A stretch of DNA of 64,000 nt from Burkholderia diffusa (GTDB lineage: Bacteria; Pseudomonadota; Gammaproteobacteria; Burkholderiales; Burkholderiaceae). The notes under the pieces are model-generated. The model was not told where the DNA came from. It saw only the letters and a list, made by a program, of their open reading frames with translations, and did no database searches. This document shows positions 43,421-51,954 of this stretch, piece after piece. The translations under genes and the position numbers were made by a program. The stretch covers positions 33,277-97,276 of the forward strand of contig NZ_CABVPN010000031.1 in NCBI RefSeq assembly GCF_902499115.1, written 5' to 3'. Position 1 is the stretch's first letter; every line of letters starts with the position of its first letter.

Positions 43421-44974
43421 TCAAATCCGGCGTTGCTGGCCCTGCCAGTACTGTTCGCGCAGGTCCTTCTTCAGCACCTTGCCGGCCGTGCTGCGCGGCA
43501 GTGCGGCGATGAAGTCCACGCTCTTCGGCGCCTTCACCGAGCCGAGCTGCGCCTTGCACAGCGCGATGAGTTCGTCGGCACTCACATGCTGGCCCGCATT
43601 GAGCTCGACCACGGCCTTCACGGCCTCGCCCCACTTTTCGTCGGGCACGCCGATCACCGCGCAGTCCTGCACCGCCGGGTGCGACCAGATCACCTGCTCG
43701 ACTTCGCTCGGATACACGTTGAAGCCGCCGCTGATGATCATGTCCTTCTTGCGGTCGGTGATGTGCAGGTAGCCCTCCCGGTCGAGATGGCCAATGTCGC
43801 CGGTGTGCAGCCAGCCGTCGACGATCGTCTCGGCCGTCTTGTCCGGCGCGCGGTAGTAACCCTTCATCACGAGGTCGCCGCGCACGCAGATCTCGCCGGT
43901 CTCGCCCTGCTTCAGCACGTCGCCGCGTTCGCCGACGATCTCGACGCGCACGAGCGGATTCGGGCGGCCGACCGACGCCAGCCGTTCGTCCGGCGCCAGC
44001 TTTCCGTCGATGAAATGTTCGGCCGGCGTCAGGTACGAGATCGACGCGGGCGCCTCGGTCTGGCCGTAGCCGCCCGTCATCACCGGGCCGAATACGTCGA
44101 TCGCGCGCTTGAGCTTCTCGACCGACATCGGCGCGGCGCCGTACAGGAAGTAGCGCAGCGACGAGAAGTCGACCTTGTCGATGCCGGGGATGTCGAGGAG
44201 CCGGTAGATCACGGTCGGCGGCAGGAAGAACTCGGTGACGCGGTGCCTGACGATCGCGCCGAGCAGCAGCGCGGGATCGGGCTTCGGCAGCACGACGACC
44301 GTGCCGCCGCGCGCGGTGCACGGCAGCGACATCATGCCGGCGGTGTGCGTCATCGGCGCCGCGGCGAGGTTCACCGGCCGCTCCGCGCCGTACGACATCG
44401 CGATCATGAAGTTCGCGAAATACGTCTGGAACGAGCGGTGCGTGTTCATCACGCCCTTCGGCAAGCCGGTCGTGCCGCCGGTGGCCGACAGCGTGACGAC
44501 GTCGTCCATCGCGTAGTCGACGGCCGGCGGCGTGGCCGGCTGCCCGTCGCTCCACGTCGCGAGCGACGGCGCCCACGGCAGGTCGGCGTCGATGCACACC
44601 CACAACCGCACTTTCGGCAGGCTCGGCCGCAGCGCGTCGATCGCATCCGCGAACGCATGGTGGAAGAACAGCACCTCGCAGTCGAACGCGTCGAGCACGT
44701 ACTGGTTCTCGGCCGGCGCATTGCGGCCGTTGACCGGGATGTACGCGAGCCCCGCGCGCCACATGCCGAGCGCGCAGCTCCAGCCGGTCACGTCGTTGTC
44801 CGCCCACACCGCCGCCTTCGCTTCCTTCGCGAAGCCTGCGGCGAGCAGCCCGTTCGCGATGCGGCACGACAGCTCGCCGATCTCCTGGAACGTGTAGCTG
44901 CGCTCGTCCTGGATGTACGCGATGCCGTCGGGATTGATGCGCCACCCGCGGTCGTAGAAATCGATAATGGCCAT
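43421..44974 (-). CDS. acyl-CoA synthetase (AMP-binding ligase)
   Basis: A 517-residue ANL superfamily ligase. The P-loop is LSATGGTTGLPKGVMNTH (about residues 168-185), the adenine motif YGQTEA, the ATP-ribose motif WLHTGDIGHLDREGYLHITDRKKDMIISGG, and the C-terminal catalytic Lys in PRSTAGKVLKKDLR. It would activate a carboxylic acid as its CoA thioester via an acyl-adenylate. It starts 42 bases after the reductase gene. The substrate is not predictable from sequence; context suggests the acid derived from the oxidised amine. Confidence 0.93.
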   Translation of the reverse strand: MAIIDFYDRGWRINPDGIAYIQDERSYTFQEIGELSCRIANGLLAAGFAKEAKAAVWADNDVTGWSCALGMWRAGLAYIPVNGRNAPAENQYVLDAFDCEVLFFHHAFADAIDALRPSLPKVRLWVCIDADLPWAPSLATWSDGQPATPPAVDYAMDDVVTLSATGGTTGLPKGVMNTHRSFQTYFANFMIAMSYGAERPVNLAAAPMTHTAGMMSLPCTARGGTVVVLPKPDPALLLGAIVRHRVTEFFLPPTVIYRLLDIPGIDKVDFSSLRYFLYGAAPMSVEKLKRAIDVFGPVMTGGYGQTEAPASISYLTPAEHFIDGKLAPDERLASVGRPNPLVRVEIVGERGDVLKQGETGEICVRGDLVMKGYYRAPDKTAETIVDGWLHTGDIGHLDREGYLHITDRKKDMIISGGFNVYPSEVEQVIWSHPAVQDCAVIGVPDEKWGEAVKAVVELNAGQHVSADELIALCKAQLGSVKAPKSVDFIAALPRSTAGKVLKKDLREQYWQGQQRRI

Positions 44975-45016
44975 TTCACATGTCCCGTTGAATCTGTACC
45001 GGCAACGCGGCGGCCG

Positions 45017-46147
45017 TCACAGTTGCGTGACCGTGGCGCGCGCGAGCCCGCGCTGTTCGAGGAAGCCGAGCAGGTAGCGATGGCCGAACGCCTTCGAGCC
45101 CGACGCGAAGCCGGCGCGCGCGAACTCGCCGTCGAGCAGCTTGAGCGCGCCCGCCGCATGGATCGCGCCGGTCGAGATGTACGGCGTGATGCCGTGTACG
45201 GTCGCGCGCACCGACGCGAGCTGGCCGCGGCCGATCGCGACGTCGACGCTGCGCTGGATCGTCGTGCGCTCGCGCGGCGGCATCGTCGGCGTGGTCGAAT
45301 CGACGACCTGCTTCAGCACCGCGTCCTGCTGCTCGCGCGGCAGGTGCTTGTACTCGGCTTCCCACTTCTGGCCGAACTGGTGCACCAGCTTCATCACGTT
45401 GTTGTCGTAGAAGCCCACGCACGAGATGCAGCTGCGCACGCGCGGATCGCGTTCGAAGTAGATGGGCAGCGACGTGCCGCCCCACGGCAGGCAGAACACC
45501 GGCTGCATGAGTTCGGGCGTCGCGACGGTGAACGACGCGTCGGCCGTATGCGGGACGAGCTTCTTCTCCCACAGGTAATAGGACTCGTGGCGCACGCCGT
45601 CGAAGATCGTCGCGGTCGAACCGATGCTCACGCCAGCCGCGTTGCGCGGGCCGCGCGTCAGCGTGGCGGTCTCCAGCGCATCGATGCCCGGCGTTTCGAG
45701 CGCGAGTTCGGCGGCGATCTCGGCAAACGTGTACATGTACGCGTTCGACGACGACACCAGCAGGCCGGCCTGCCGGTACTGCTCGCCGAATTGCTCGCGC
45801 ACGTCACGGATATACGACTGCTCGCCGGTCGTATCGAGATGGTGGCAGCCGGCCTTCAGCGCGGCCTCGACGCCGATCAGCCCGAAGCTGGAGAACGGCC
45901 CGACGGTATTGCAGACCACCTTCGCACCGCGAAACGCCTTCACGAGCGCATCGACGTTGTGTTCCGCCTCGATGATTTCGTATTCCGCCGATTCGAGGCG
46001 CACGACGCGCTGCGCCATCATTTCCTTCGCGCGGCCCGCGTTGCGCGCGACCGCGGTGAACGGGATGTTCTGGTCGATCAGCCAGTCCATGATCAACATG
46101 CCGGTGTAACCGCTTGCGCCATATACGACGACGGGGTGCTTAGCCAT
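45017..46147 (-). CDS. saccharopine dehydrogenase-like NAD(P)-binding reductase
   Basis: A 376-residue Rossmann protein: VVVYGASGYTGMLIMDWLI at the N-terminus, VCNTVGPFSSFGLIGVEAALKAGCHHLDTTGEQSYI in the middle, as in trans-acting enoyl reductases and saccharopine-dehydrogenase-like proteins. It would reduce or oxidise an imine, enone or similar bond with NAD(P)H. It is the first gene of the third unit, ~107 bases downstream of operator box 2. An imine-reducing role would fit the amine oxidases of the island but is inference. Confidence 0.85.
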   Translation of the reverse strand: MAKHPVVVYGASGYTGMLIMDWLIDQNIPFTAVARNAGRAKEMMAQRVVRLESAEYEIIEAEHNVDALVKAFRGAKVVCNTVGPFSSFGLIGVEAALKAGCHHLDTTGEQSYIRDVREQFGEQYRQAGLLVSSSNAYMYTFAEIAAELALETPGIDALETATLTRGPRNAAGVSIGSTATIFDGVRHESYYLWEKKLVPHTADASFTVATPELMQPVFCLPWGGTSLPIYFERDPRVRSCISCVGFYDNNVMKLVHQFGQKWEAEYKHLPREQQDAVLKQVVDSTTPTMPPRERTTIQRSVDVAIGRGQLASVRATVHGITPYISTGAIHAAGALKLLDGEFARAGFASGSKAFGHRYLLGFLEQRGLARATVTQL

Positions 46148-46248
46148 GGTTGTCTCCTGAAACGTGAGTTGTTGAAAACCGGTTCGGCCGAACGGCCGCT
46201 ACTGCCGCTTCACATTCGGGTACTTCTTTGTAGAACACATTACCAATC

Positions 46249-46264
46249 TTAGGTCACTATGACA
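46249..46264. promoter_or_regulatory. shared operator box 2 (upstream of reductase-ligase-thiolase unit)
   Basis: TTAGGTCACTATGACA, differing by one base from a perfect GTCAT-N-ATGAC palindrome. On the minus strand TTGTCA is followed after 17 bases by TAATGT, a plausible promoter. It lies ~100 bases upstream of the reductase start. Confidence 0.7.
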
Positions 46265-46280
46265 AAGTAAACAGCGAAGA

Positions 46281-46298
46281 AAAAGACAGGGTATTCCC
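46281..46298 (-). terminator. short hairpin with T-rich tail after the cytochrome c gene
   Basis: On the minus strand GGGAATACCCTGTCTTTTTC follows the cytochrome c stop (46320) by ~20 bases. The stem here is short (GGG-AATA-CCC). The loop and following TGTCTTTTT are conserved with the copies at 39761 and 60850. Confidence 0.5.
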
Positions 46299-46319
46299 GG
46301 CCCCGGCGCGCCGTCCGCA

Positions 46320-47009
46320 TCATCGGGCCGTACTCCCCGCACCACCCGCGCCGTCCGGCGACAGGCTGGCCAGGTAGTGTGCAATGGCCCGCGTGTCGTC
46401 GCCGGACAGCGTCGCGGCCACGCCGTTCATTGCGCCGGTCGGATCGCGGCGCTGGCCCGAGCGGAATGCCGCCAGCTGCGTCTCGAGGTATTGCTGCCCC
46501 TGGCCCGCGAGGCGCGGCATGTGATCCTTGCCCGTCAATGCCGCGCCGTGGCACGCCTGGCAGCTTCGTGCGGTGACCAGCGCCATCCCGCGCTGCGCGA
46601 GCGCCCCGTCCGCCGGTACCGCCTCGTTGCGCTCGGGCGCCTGCCGCGCGAAATAGGTCGCCAGCGCGTCGATCTTCGGGCCGTCGAGTTCACGCGCAAG
46701 CGGCCCCATGTACGCATTGCGACGCTCGTCACTCGCGAACGCACGCAGCTGCGCGGCGATGTAGGTCGCGGGCTGCCCCGACAGCGACGGATACCATGCG
46801 TTGCGCGACTGCCCGTGCGTGCCGTGGCAGAACGCACACGTCTCCTGCGGCTGCGGCCACGCGCCGCCGTTCGCGTGGTCCGCGCCGCCGATCGCGGCCA
46901 TCGCCTTCTCGTAACGCATGCCGTCGACCAGGTCGGGGCCGTACAGCGTGCCGGCCGTCGCGACGCCCGCGATCACGAGCGCGGTGCCGATCATCCAGGT
47001 TCGTTTCAT
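46320..47009 (-). CDS. diheme cytochrome c (partner of amine oxidase 2)
   Basis: A 229-residue protein with an N-terminal signal/anchor (WMIGTALVIAGVATAGTLYG) and two c-type heme sites, CAFCHG (about residue 58) and CQACHG (about 149), each followed by a class I cytochrome fold with candidate axial Met residues in YMGPLA and PTGAMN. It starts immediately at the stop of the amine oxidase gene, so the two are co-translated. It probably accepts electrons from that periplasmic flavoprotein and feeds the respiratory chain, as cytochrome CycN does for nicotine oxidoreductase. Confidence 0.92.
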   Translation of the reverse strand: MKRTWMIGTALVIAGVATAGTLYGPDLVDGMRYEKAMAAIGGADHANGGAWPQPQETCAFCHGTHGQSRNAWYPSLSGQPATYIAAQLRAFASDERRNAYMGPLARELDGPKIDALATYFARQAPERNEAVPADGALAQRGMALVTARSCQACHGAALTGKDHMPRLAGQGQQYLETQLAAFRSGQRRDPTGAMNGVAATLSGDDTRAIAHYLASLSPDGAGGAGSTAR

Positions 47010-48488
47010 TCACGCCTCCTTGCCGCGGCCGGCCAGCTTGCCGAGCGCCTGCAGCGCCGCGCGGTGCCCGGAGCGCACCGCACCGTCCATCGCGCCGGCC
47101 CACAGGTCGGCCGTTTCGGTTCCCGACCAGATCAGGCGGCCGGCCTCCGGGCGCAGGAACCTGCCCCATTTCGTCCAGAAGCCGGGCGGCAGCGGATGGA
47201 TGCACTGCAGCGTCCATGGATCGACGCGGCCCCAGTCGTAGTCGTGGAACTGCGTCGGATGCAGCGCCTTGTCGCCGAGCGCGCGCGCGAACACGGCCGA
47301 CAGCGTTCGCTCGGCGGCCTTCGGCTCGGACGGCAGCGCGCCCGGCGCGACGAATGCGGCGAGCACGCCGACCGAGCCGTCCGGCGGCGAGTTGTCGTAC
47401 GCCATGAAGACCGGGCCGCCGACCTCGAAGATCTGGCCGTTGTAGCCATCGTCGCGCCAGAACGGGCGGTCGTACACGTGCACCGTCTTGCGCATCGGCG
47501 CGTTCGCGGGCCAGTTGCGCTGCAGCTGTGCGCGACCAGCGGGCAGCGGTGGATCGAACGCGATCTGCTCGCAAAGCGCCGGATTCAGCGCGACGATCAC
47601 GCGCCGCGCGCGGATCACGCCGCGATCGGTCTGCACGTCGACGATGTCGCGATCCCAGCCCGAGATCCTGCGCACCGGGCACGACAGCCGCACCTTCGTG
47701 CCGAGCTCGCCCGCCATCCGCAGGCTCAACACCTGCGAACCGCCGACGAAGCGCGTTTCCTGCGCGCCGCCCTTGATCGATTCGAGCTTCGCGTAGTCGC
47801 ACTCCGCGCTGTTGATGATCGACAGGTAATGCAGCAGCCCGAGCTGCGCGGGCGCGCCGCCGAGCGACAGCTTCGCCGCGAGGCCGAGGAAGTAACCGTC
47901 TTCGTAGGTCACGCCCTGTCGCAGCAGCCAGTCGCCGTAGGTCAGCTTGTCGAGCTCGGCCGCGTGCTGCGCCGTCCACGGTTCGCGGGACGGCACGCCG
48001 CGCGCGAGCGCGCCGAGCTTCGCGCCGATCGCATCGTCGCCGCCCGAGCCGCCGTGGAAATCCTGCGCGACGCGCGTGTCGCCGGCGAGCACGACCGTCT
48101 TGCCTTCATAGAACGTCGGAAACGTATCGACGCCGAGTTCGCGTGCGAGATCGGCGATCGCCGTCTGGCCGGGGCCGATCCACTGGCCGCCGGCTTCCGA
48201 CACGACACCGTGCCCGAGATCGTGGTTGAAAGTTCGGCCGCCGACGCGGTCGCGCGCCTCGACGACGACGAACGATTCGCAACCGGCGCGCTTCAGGTCG
48301 CGTGCGGCGGTCAACCCGGCGAGCCCGGCCCCGATGATGACGACATCGAACACGCCGCGCTCCGCCGAAGCCGGCGCCGTGCTTTCCGCGAACGACATGT
48401 CTCCGGCCGCGAGCGATGCGGCGCCCACGGCCGCGACGCGCAGTATTTGCCGCCGGGCCTGCGTGTCCGGCTTGTGCTTGCGATTCAT
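47010..48488 (-). CDS. flavin amine oxidase/dehydrogenase 2, Tat-exported
   Basis: A 492-residue monoamine-oxidase-fold flavoprotein. The N-terminus has a twin-arginine-like signal (ARRQILRVAAVGAASLAAG). The FAD motif is VVIIGAGLAGLTAARDLKRAG, then VVEARDRVGGRTFN and AGGQWIGPGQTAIADLA; the C-terminal FAD region is LIWSGTETADLWAGAMDGAVRSG. It should oxidise an amine to an imine/aldehyde in the periplasm. It is strongly similar throughout to the enzyme at 59047-60522. The following cytochrome c gene abuts it, which suggests cytochrome c, not oxygen, as the electron acceptor. Confidence 0.92.
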   Translation of the reverse strand: MNRKHKPDTQARRQILRVAAVGAASLAAGDMSFAESTAPASAERGVFDVVIIGAGLAGLTAARDLKRAGCESFVVVEARDRVGGRTFNHDLGHGVVSEAGGQWIGPGQTAIADLARELGVDTFPTFYEGKTVVLAGDTRVAQDFHGGSGGDDAIGAKLGALARGVPSREPWTAQHAAELDKLTYGDWLLRQGVTYEDGYFLGLAAKLSLGGAPAQLGLLHYLSIINSAECDYAKLESIKGGAQETRFVGGSQVLSLRMAGELGTKVRLSCPVRRISGWDRDIVDVQTDRGVIRARRVIVALNPALCEQIAFDPPLPAGRAQLQRNWPANAPMRKTVHVYDRPFWRDDGYNGQIFEVGGPVFMAYDNSPPDGSVGVLAAFVAPGALPSEPKAAERTLSAVFARALGDKALHPTQFHDYDWGRVDPWTLQCIHPLPPGFWTKWGRFLRPEAGRLIWSGTETADLWAGAMDGAVRSGHRAALQALGKLAGRGKEA

Positions 48489-48530
48489 CTTGCGTACTCC
48501 ATCCTTCGTGGCTTTTTTTGTGGATTCAAC

Positions 48531-49499
48531 TCACGGCGCGGCCAGCACGCCGTCCCGCGAAAACAGAAGCGGCTTGCCGCGCGCATCGATCAACGCCGCG
48601 GTGAGCGTCGCGCGATCGGCGCGCTGCGCGACGTCGAACGGGCCGCCCGCGACCCGCTGCGCCAGCGTCATCCCGTCGAGCCCGACGCCGACCAGCCCGC
48701 GGCCGGTCGCAACGAGAGCGGTGATCGAGCTGCGCGTGCCCGTGTTCAATGCGGCCCACGTCGTTCCGCCGTCGCGGCTTTCGAACAGGCTGCCGAGCAG
48801 CCCGCCGACCACGATCCGGCCGTCCGGCATCGCGACGCCCGACCACAACGTGCCTTTGCCGCCCGTTGGCAGATAGGTCCAGTTCGCGCCGCCGTCGGCC
48901 GATTTGAGCACCATCCCTTGTTCCGACACGACGTAAAGCGCGTGCGCGGGGTCGGAGAACACGTGATGGAGATTGCGGTCGGCCTTGCCGCCGCCGGGCG
49001 GCCTCGGCAGCGTCGTGCGCGTCCATGTGCGGCCGCCGTCATGGGTCTGCAGCATCAGCGACCACAGTCCGACCGCAATGCCGTCCTGCGCGCTCGTGAA
49101 CAGCACGGAGAACAGCGGCTGGTCGACCGACGTATCGACACGTTGCGTAACCCACGTGTCGCCGCCGTCGTCGGTCGCGAGAATCGCGCCCCACTGGCCG
49201 ACTGCCCAGCCGTGCTTCGCGTCCGCGAACGACACGGCCGACAGCGTCGCCGACACCGGCACGCGCTGCGCCTGCCGCCAGGTCTTTCCGTCGTCGTCGG
49301 ACAACAGCACGATGCCGTGCTCGCCGACCGCGACGATCCGCGAACCGGCGTGCGTCGCGTCCATCAGCATCATGCGGGTCGGCGCGGCCCACGCGTGCGC
49401 GGGCTTCGCGGCCCAGGCCGCGACGGTTCCTTCCTGTGGTTGCGCGAGAACCGCGGCGGCAACGCAAAATCCGATAGAGGCAACGAGCGTCTTGATCAT
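48531..49499 (-). CDS. YCF48/BNR-repeat (sialidase-like propeller) exported protein
   Basis: A 322-residue protein with a signal peptide (IKTLVASIGFCVAAAVLAQP). It then has repeated beta-propeller units of the type DDGKTWRQ, DGGDTWVTQ, DGGRTWTRT, DGGANWTYL and DGGTTWAAL, about one per 40-45 residues. This is the photosystem-stability-factor (YCF48)/BNR fold. Such proteins regularly accompany MMPL transporters and DUF1302/DUF1329 proteins, as here. The role is probably as a periplasmic or outer-membrane-facing assembly or trafficking factor. Start at 49499. Confidence 0.88.
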   Translation of the reverse strand: MIKTLVASIGFCVAAAVLAQPQEGTVAAWAAKPAHAWAAPTRMMLMDATHAGSRIVAVGEHGIVLLSDDDGKTWRQAQRVPVSATLSAVSFADAKHGWAVGQWGAILATDDGGDTWVTQRVDTSVDQPLFSVLFTSAQDGIAVGLWSLMLQTHDGGRTWTRTTLPRPPGGGKADRNLHHVFSDPAHALYVVSEQGMVLKSADGGANWTYLPTGGKGTLWSGVAMPDGRIVVGGLLGSLFESRDGGTTWAALNTGTRSSITALVATGRGLVGVGLDGMTLAQRVAGGPFDVAQRADRATLTAALIDARGKPLLFSRDGVLAAP

Positions 49500-49531
49500 G
49501 GCAAGGATCTCCGTGAGGGTGGCCGCAGCCG

Positions 49532-51892
49532 TCAATGGCTGAACAGGCCGGGCGCGCGGGCGGGCTTGCGGCGCGGGAACCCGCGCTCCAGCAGCGACGC
49601 CAGCGCGGGCAGCGCCGTCATCGCCATCGCCAGGTTCACGATGAACATGAACGCGAGCAGCTTGCCCATGTCGGCCTGGAACTTGAGCGCCGAGAAGCTC
49701 CACGTCGCGACGCCGATCGCCAGCGTGATCGCGGTGAAGATCGTCGCCACACCCACTTCGAGCATCGCGTGCTGCACCGCCTTCACGATGTCCTGCCCGC
49801 CCGCGAGATGCACCTGCAGCCGGTTGTAGATGTAGAACGCGTAGTCCACGCCGATCCCCACGGCGAGCACCATCACCGGCAGCGTCGCCACCGTCAGCCC
49901 GATCTGCAGCTCCTTCATGAACCAGTAGCCGATGAAGGTCGCGACCGACAGCGGCACGCAGCATGCGAGCATCGCGCGCCAGTCGCGGTACGCGAGAAAC
50001 ACGAGGATCAGGATCGCCGCGTACACGTAGAGCATCATCGGCAGCTCGCTTTTCGCGACCTCGTCGTTGGTCGCCGCGAGTACGCCAGCGTTACCCGCTG
50101 CAAGCCGCACGGTGATGCCCGGGAACGGATGCGACGCGCGGTACTGCTTCACGTCGTCGAGGATCCGGTTGATCGTCGTCGCCTTGTGGTCGGTCAGGAA
50201 CAGGTGCACGGCCGTCATCCCGCAATCGCGGTTCATGAAGCCCTTCACGCGCGACACGTCGACCGACACCGCGCCGTAGTTCTCCGCATCGATCGGCACG
50301 ACGTTCATCTTCGGGTAGTCCTCGTTGTAGCCCTGGTTGTAGGTCCGCAGCATCGCCGAGTACGACTGCACCGACACCACGCCCGGCTCGGTGCGCATCG
50401 CGGCCGAGAAGTCGTCCTCGTACAGGCCGACCGCCGGGTTGTCGCACGCCTTGCCGGTCGATTCGATCGCGACCGTCAGCCAGTCGAGGCCCATGTCGTA
50501 GTTGCCGGCGATCGACGTCGCGTCGCGGTTGAAGCGCGCATCGGCCCGCAGCTCCGGCGCGCCGGGCTGCAGCGTGCCGATCACGCGGTCGCGGCTTTGC
50601 CACGCGGCGAGCGCGAAGATCGCGACGGTCAGCGCGACGGTCAGGCCCGCGTACTTCGGTTCGGCCACCCGCGCGAGCACGCGCAGCGGCTTGGCGCGCT
50701 GCTGCGCACGCTTCAGCGAGTTGTCTGCGTATGTTTTCGTGAAGTTGAAGCAGGAGGCGGCGACCGGCAGCAGGATCAGGTTCGTGACGATCTTGTAAGC
50801 GACCCCGAGCGACGCGGTGATCGCGAGCTCGCGCACCATGGGGATCGGGATCAGCAGCAGCGTGATGAACGACACGAACGCGGTGATCAGCGCGAGCACG
50901 CCCGGGATCAGCAAGCCGCTGAAGCTGTGGCGCGCCGCATCGAACGAGCTCTGCCCGTGCGCGATCTCCCGGACGATGAAGTTCACTTGCTGCACGCCGT
51001 GCGACACGCCGATCGCGAACACGAGGAACGGCACCAGCACCGCAAGCGGATCGAGGCCGAAGCCGAGCAGTTTCAGCGTGCCGAACTGCCACACGAGCGA
51101 CGTCAGCGAACACGCGATCAGCAGCACCGTGAAGCGCACCGAATGGCAGTACCAGTACGCCGCCAGCGCGGTCAGCAGCAGCGCGACCGCGCAGAAGCCG
51201 AGCACGGCCGTCGCGCCGTCGGCGATGTCGCCGATCTGTTTCGCGAAGCCGATGATCTGGATCTCGTAGCCGGCATCCTCGAACGGCTTGCGCACCTTCT
51301 GTTCGAGCAGGTGGTTGAACGCGACGTAGTCGAGCACCTTGCCCGCGCTGTCGCGCTCGTTCAGCTCGGCCGTGATCATCGCGCTGTCCTCGCCGTGCGA
51401 CACGAGCGTGCCGACGTAGCCGCCGAGCGTCGTCGCGCGGCGTACGCGAGCGACGATGTCCGGCGTCAGCTGGTCGGGCGTGATGGTGCCCGGGATGATC
51501 GGCTCCGCGCGAAAACCTTCGTCGGTCACTTCGTTGACGAACGCGTTCGGCGTCCACAGCGAGCGCACGCCGATGCGGTCGACGTTCGGCAGATACGTGA
51601 CGGCCTGCGTGACGTCGTACAGCCGGGTCAGCCCTTCCTTCGACCAGATCGACCCGTGCTTCGCGCGCACCACCACCGTGATCCGGTTCGCGCCGAGCAG
51701 GTCGTTCCGATACTGCTGGAACGTGCGGATGTACTCGTGCCCGATCGGCATCTGCTTTTCGAAGCCGGCGTCCATGCGCAGCTGCACGGCGAACACGGCC
51801 ATCGCGACGGTGAACAACGCGATCGCCGCGAGCACGATCGCGCGATGACCGAAGAAGAGCCTTTCGAGGCGGCTGACCAGACGATTGAGCAC
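49532..51892 (-). CDS. MMPL/RND-superfamily transporter
   Basis: A 786-residue membrane protein with 12 predicted helices in two RND-like halves. Each half has one helix, a periplasmic loop and a five-helix bundle. Recognisable segments are VLVPFLVFAIGVSHGVQQVNFI in the first and TLPVMVLAVGIGVDYAFYIYNRL in the second, which carries the conserved GxGVDY(A/F) motif. The start is a GTG at 51892 with AAGGGG upstream. In such clusters MMPL proteins are thought to move hydrophobic molecules between inner membrane and periplasm. Confidence 0.92.
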   Translation of the reverse strand: MLNRLVSRLERLFFGHRAIVLAAIALFTVAMAVFAVQLRMDAGFEKQMPIGHEYIRTFQQYRNDLLGANRITVVVRAKHGSIWSKEGLTRLYDVTQAVTYLPNVDRIGVRSLWTPNAFVNEVTDEGFRAEPIIPGTITPDQLTPDIVARVRRATTLGGYVGTLVSHGEDSAMITAELNERDSAGKVLDYVAFNHLLEQKVRKPFEDAGYEIQIIGFAKQIGDIADGATAVLGFCAVALLLTALAAYWYCHSVRFTVLLIACSLTSLVWQFGTLKLLGFGLDPLAVLVPFLVFAIGVSHGVQQVNFIVREIAHGQSSFDAARHSFSGLLIPGVLALITAFVSFITLLLIPIPMVRELAITASLGVAYKIVTNLILLPVAASCFNFTKTYADNSLKRAQQRAKPLRVLARVAEPKYAGLTVALTVAIFALAAWQSRDRVIGTLQPGAPELRADARFNRDATSIAGNYDMGLDWLTVAIESTGKACDNPAVGLYEDDFSAAMRTEPGVVSVQSYSAMLRTYNQGYNEDYPKMNVVPIDAENYGAVSVDVSRVKGFMNRDCGMTAVHLFLTDHKATTINRILDDVKQYRASHPFPGITVRLAAGNAGVLAATNDEVAKSELPMMLYVYAAILILVFLAYRDWRAMLACCVPLSVATFIGYWFMKELQIGLTVATLPVMVLAVGIGVDYAFYIYNRLQVHLAGGQDIVKAVQHAMLEVGVATIFTAITLAIGVATWSFSALKFQADMGKLLAFMFIVNLAMAMTALPALASLLERGFPRRKPARAPGLFSH

Positions 51893-51954
51893 GACATGAC
51901 CCCTTGATGATTGGCGGAGGCGCACGGCGCCGACCGCCCGTAAGCACGTCACCG

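Noticed and set aside
43385..46252. Plus-strand open frame of about 955 codons over the ligase and reductase genes
   Set aside because: Low-complexity Arg/Ala/His protein with no motifs, antisense to two clear enzymes.
46377..49829. Plus-strand open frame of about 1150 codons over the cytochrome, amine oxidase and YCF48 genes
   Set aside because: Antisense shadow produced by codon bias; the minus strand has complete families with signal peptides and ribosome-binding sites.
49535..51907. Plus-strand open frame of about 790 codons opposite the MMPL gene
   Set aside because: His/Arg/Asp-rich with no fold; exact shadow of the MMPL transporter.
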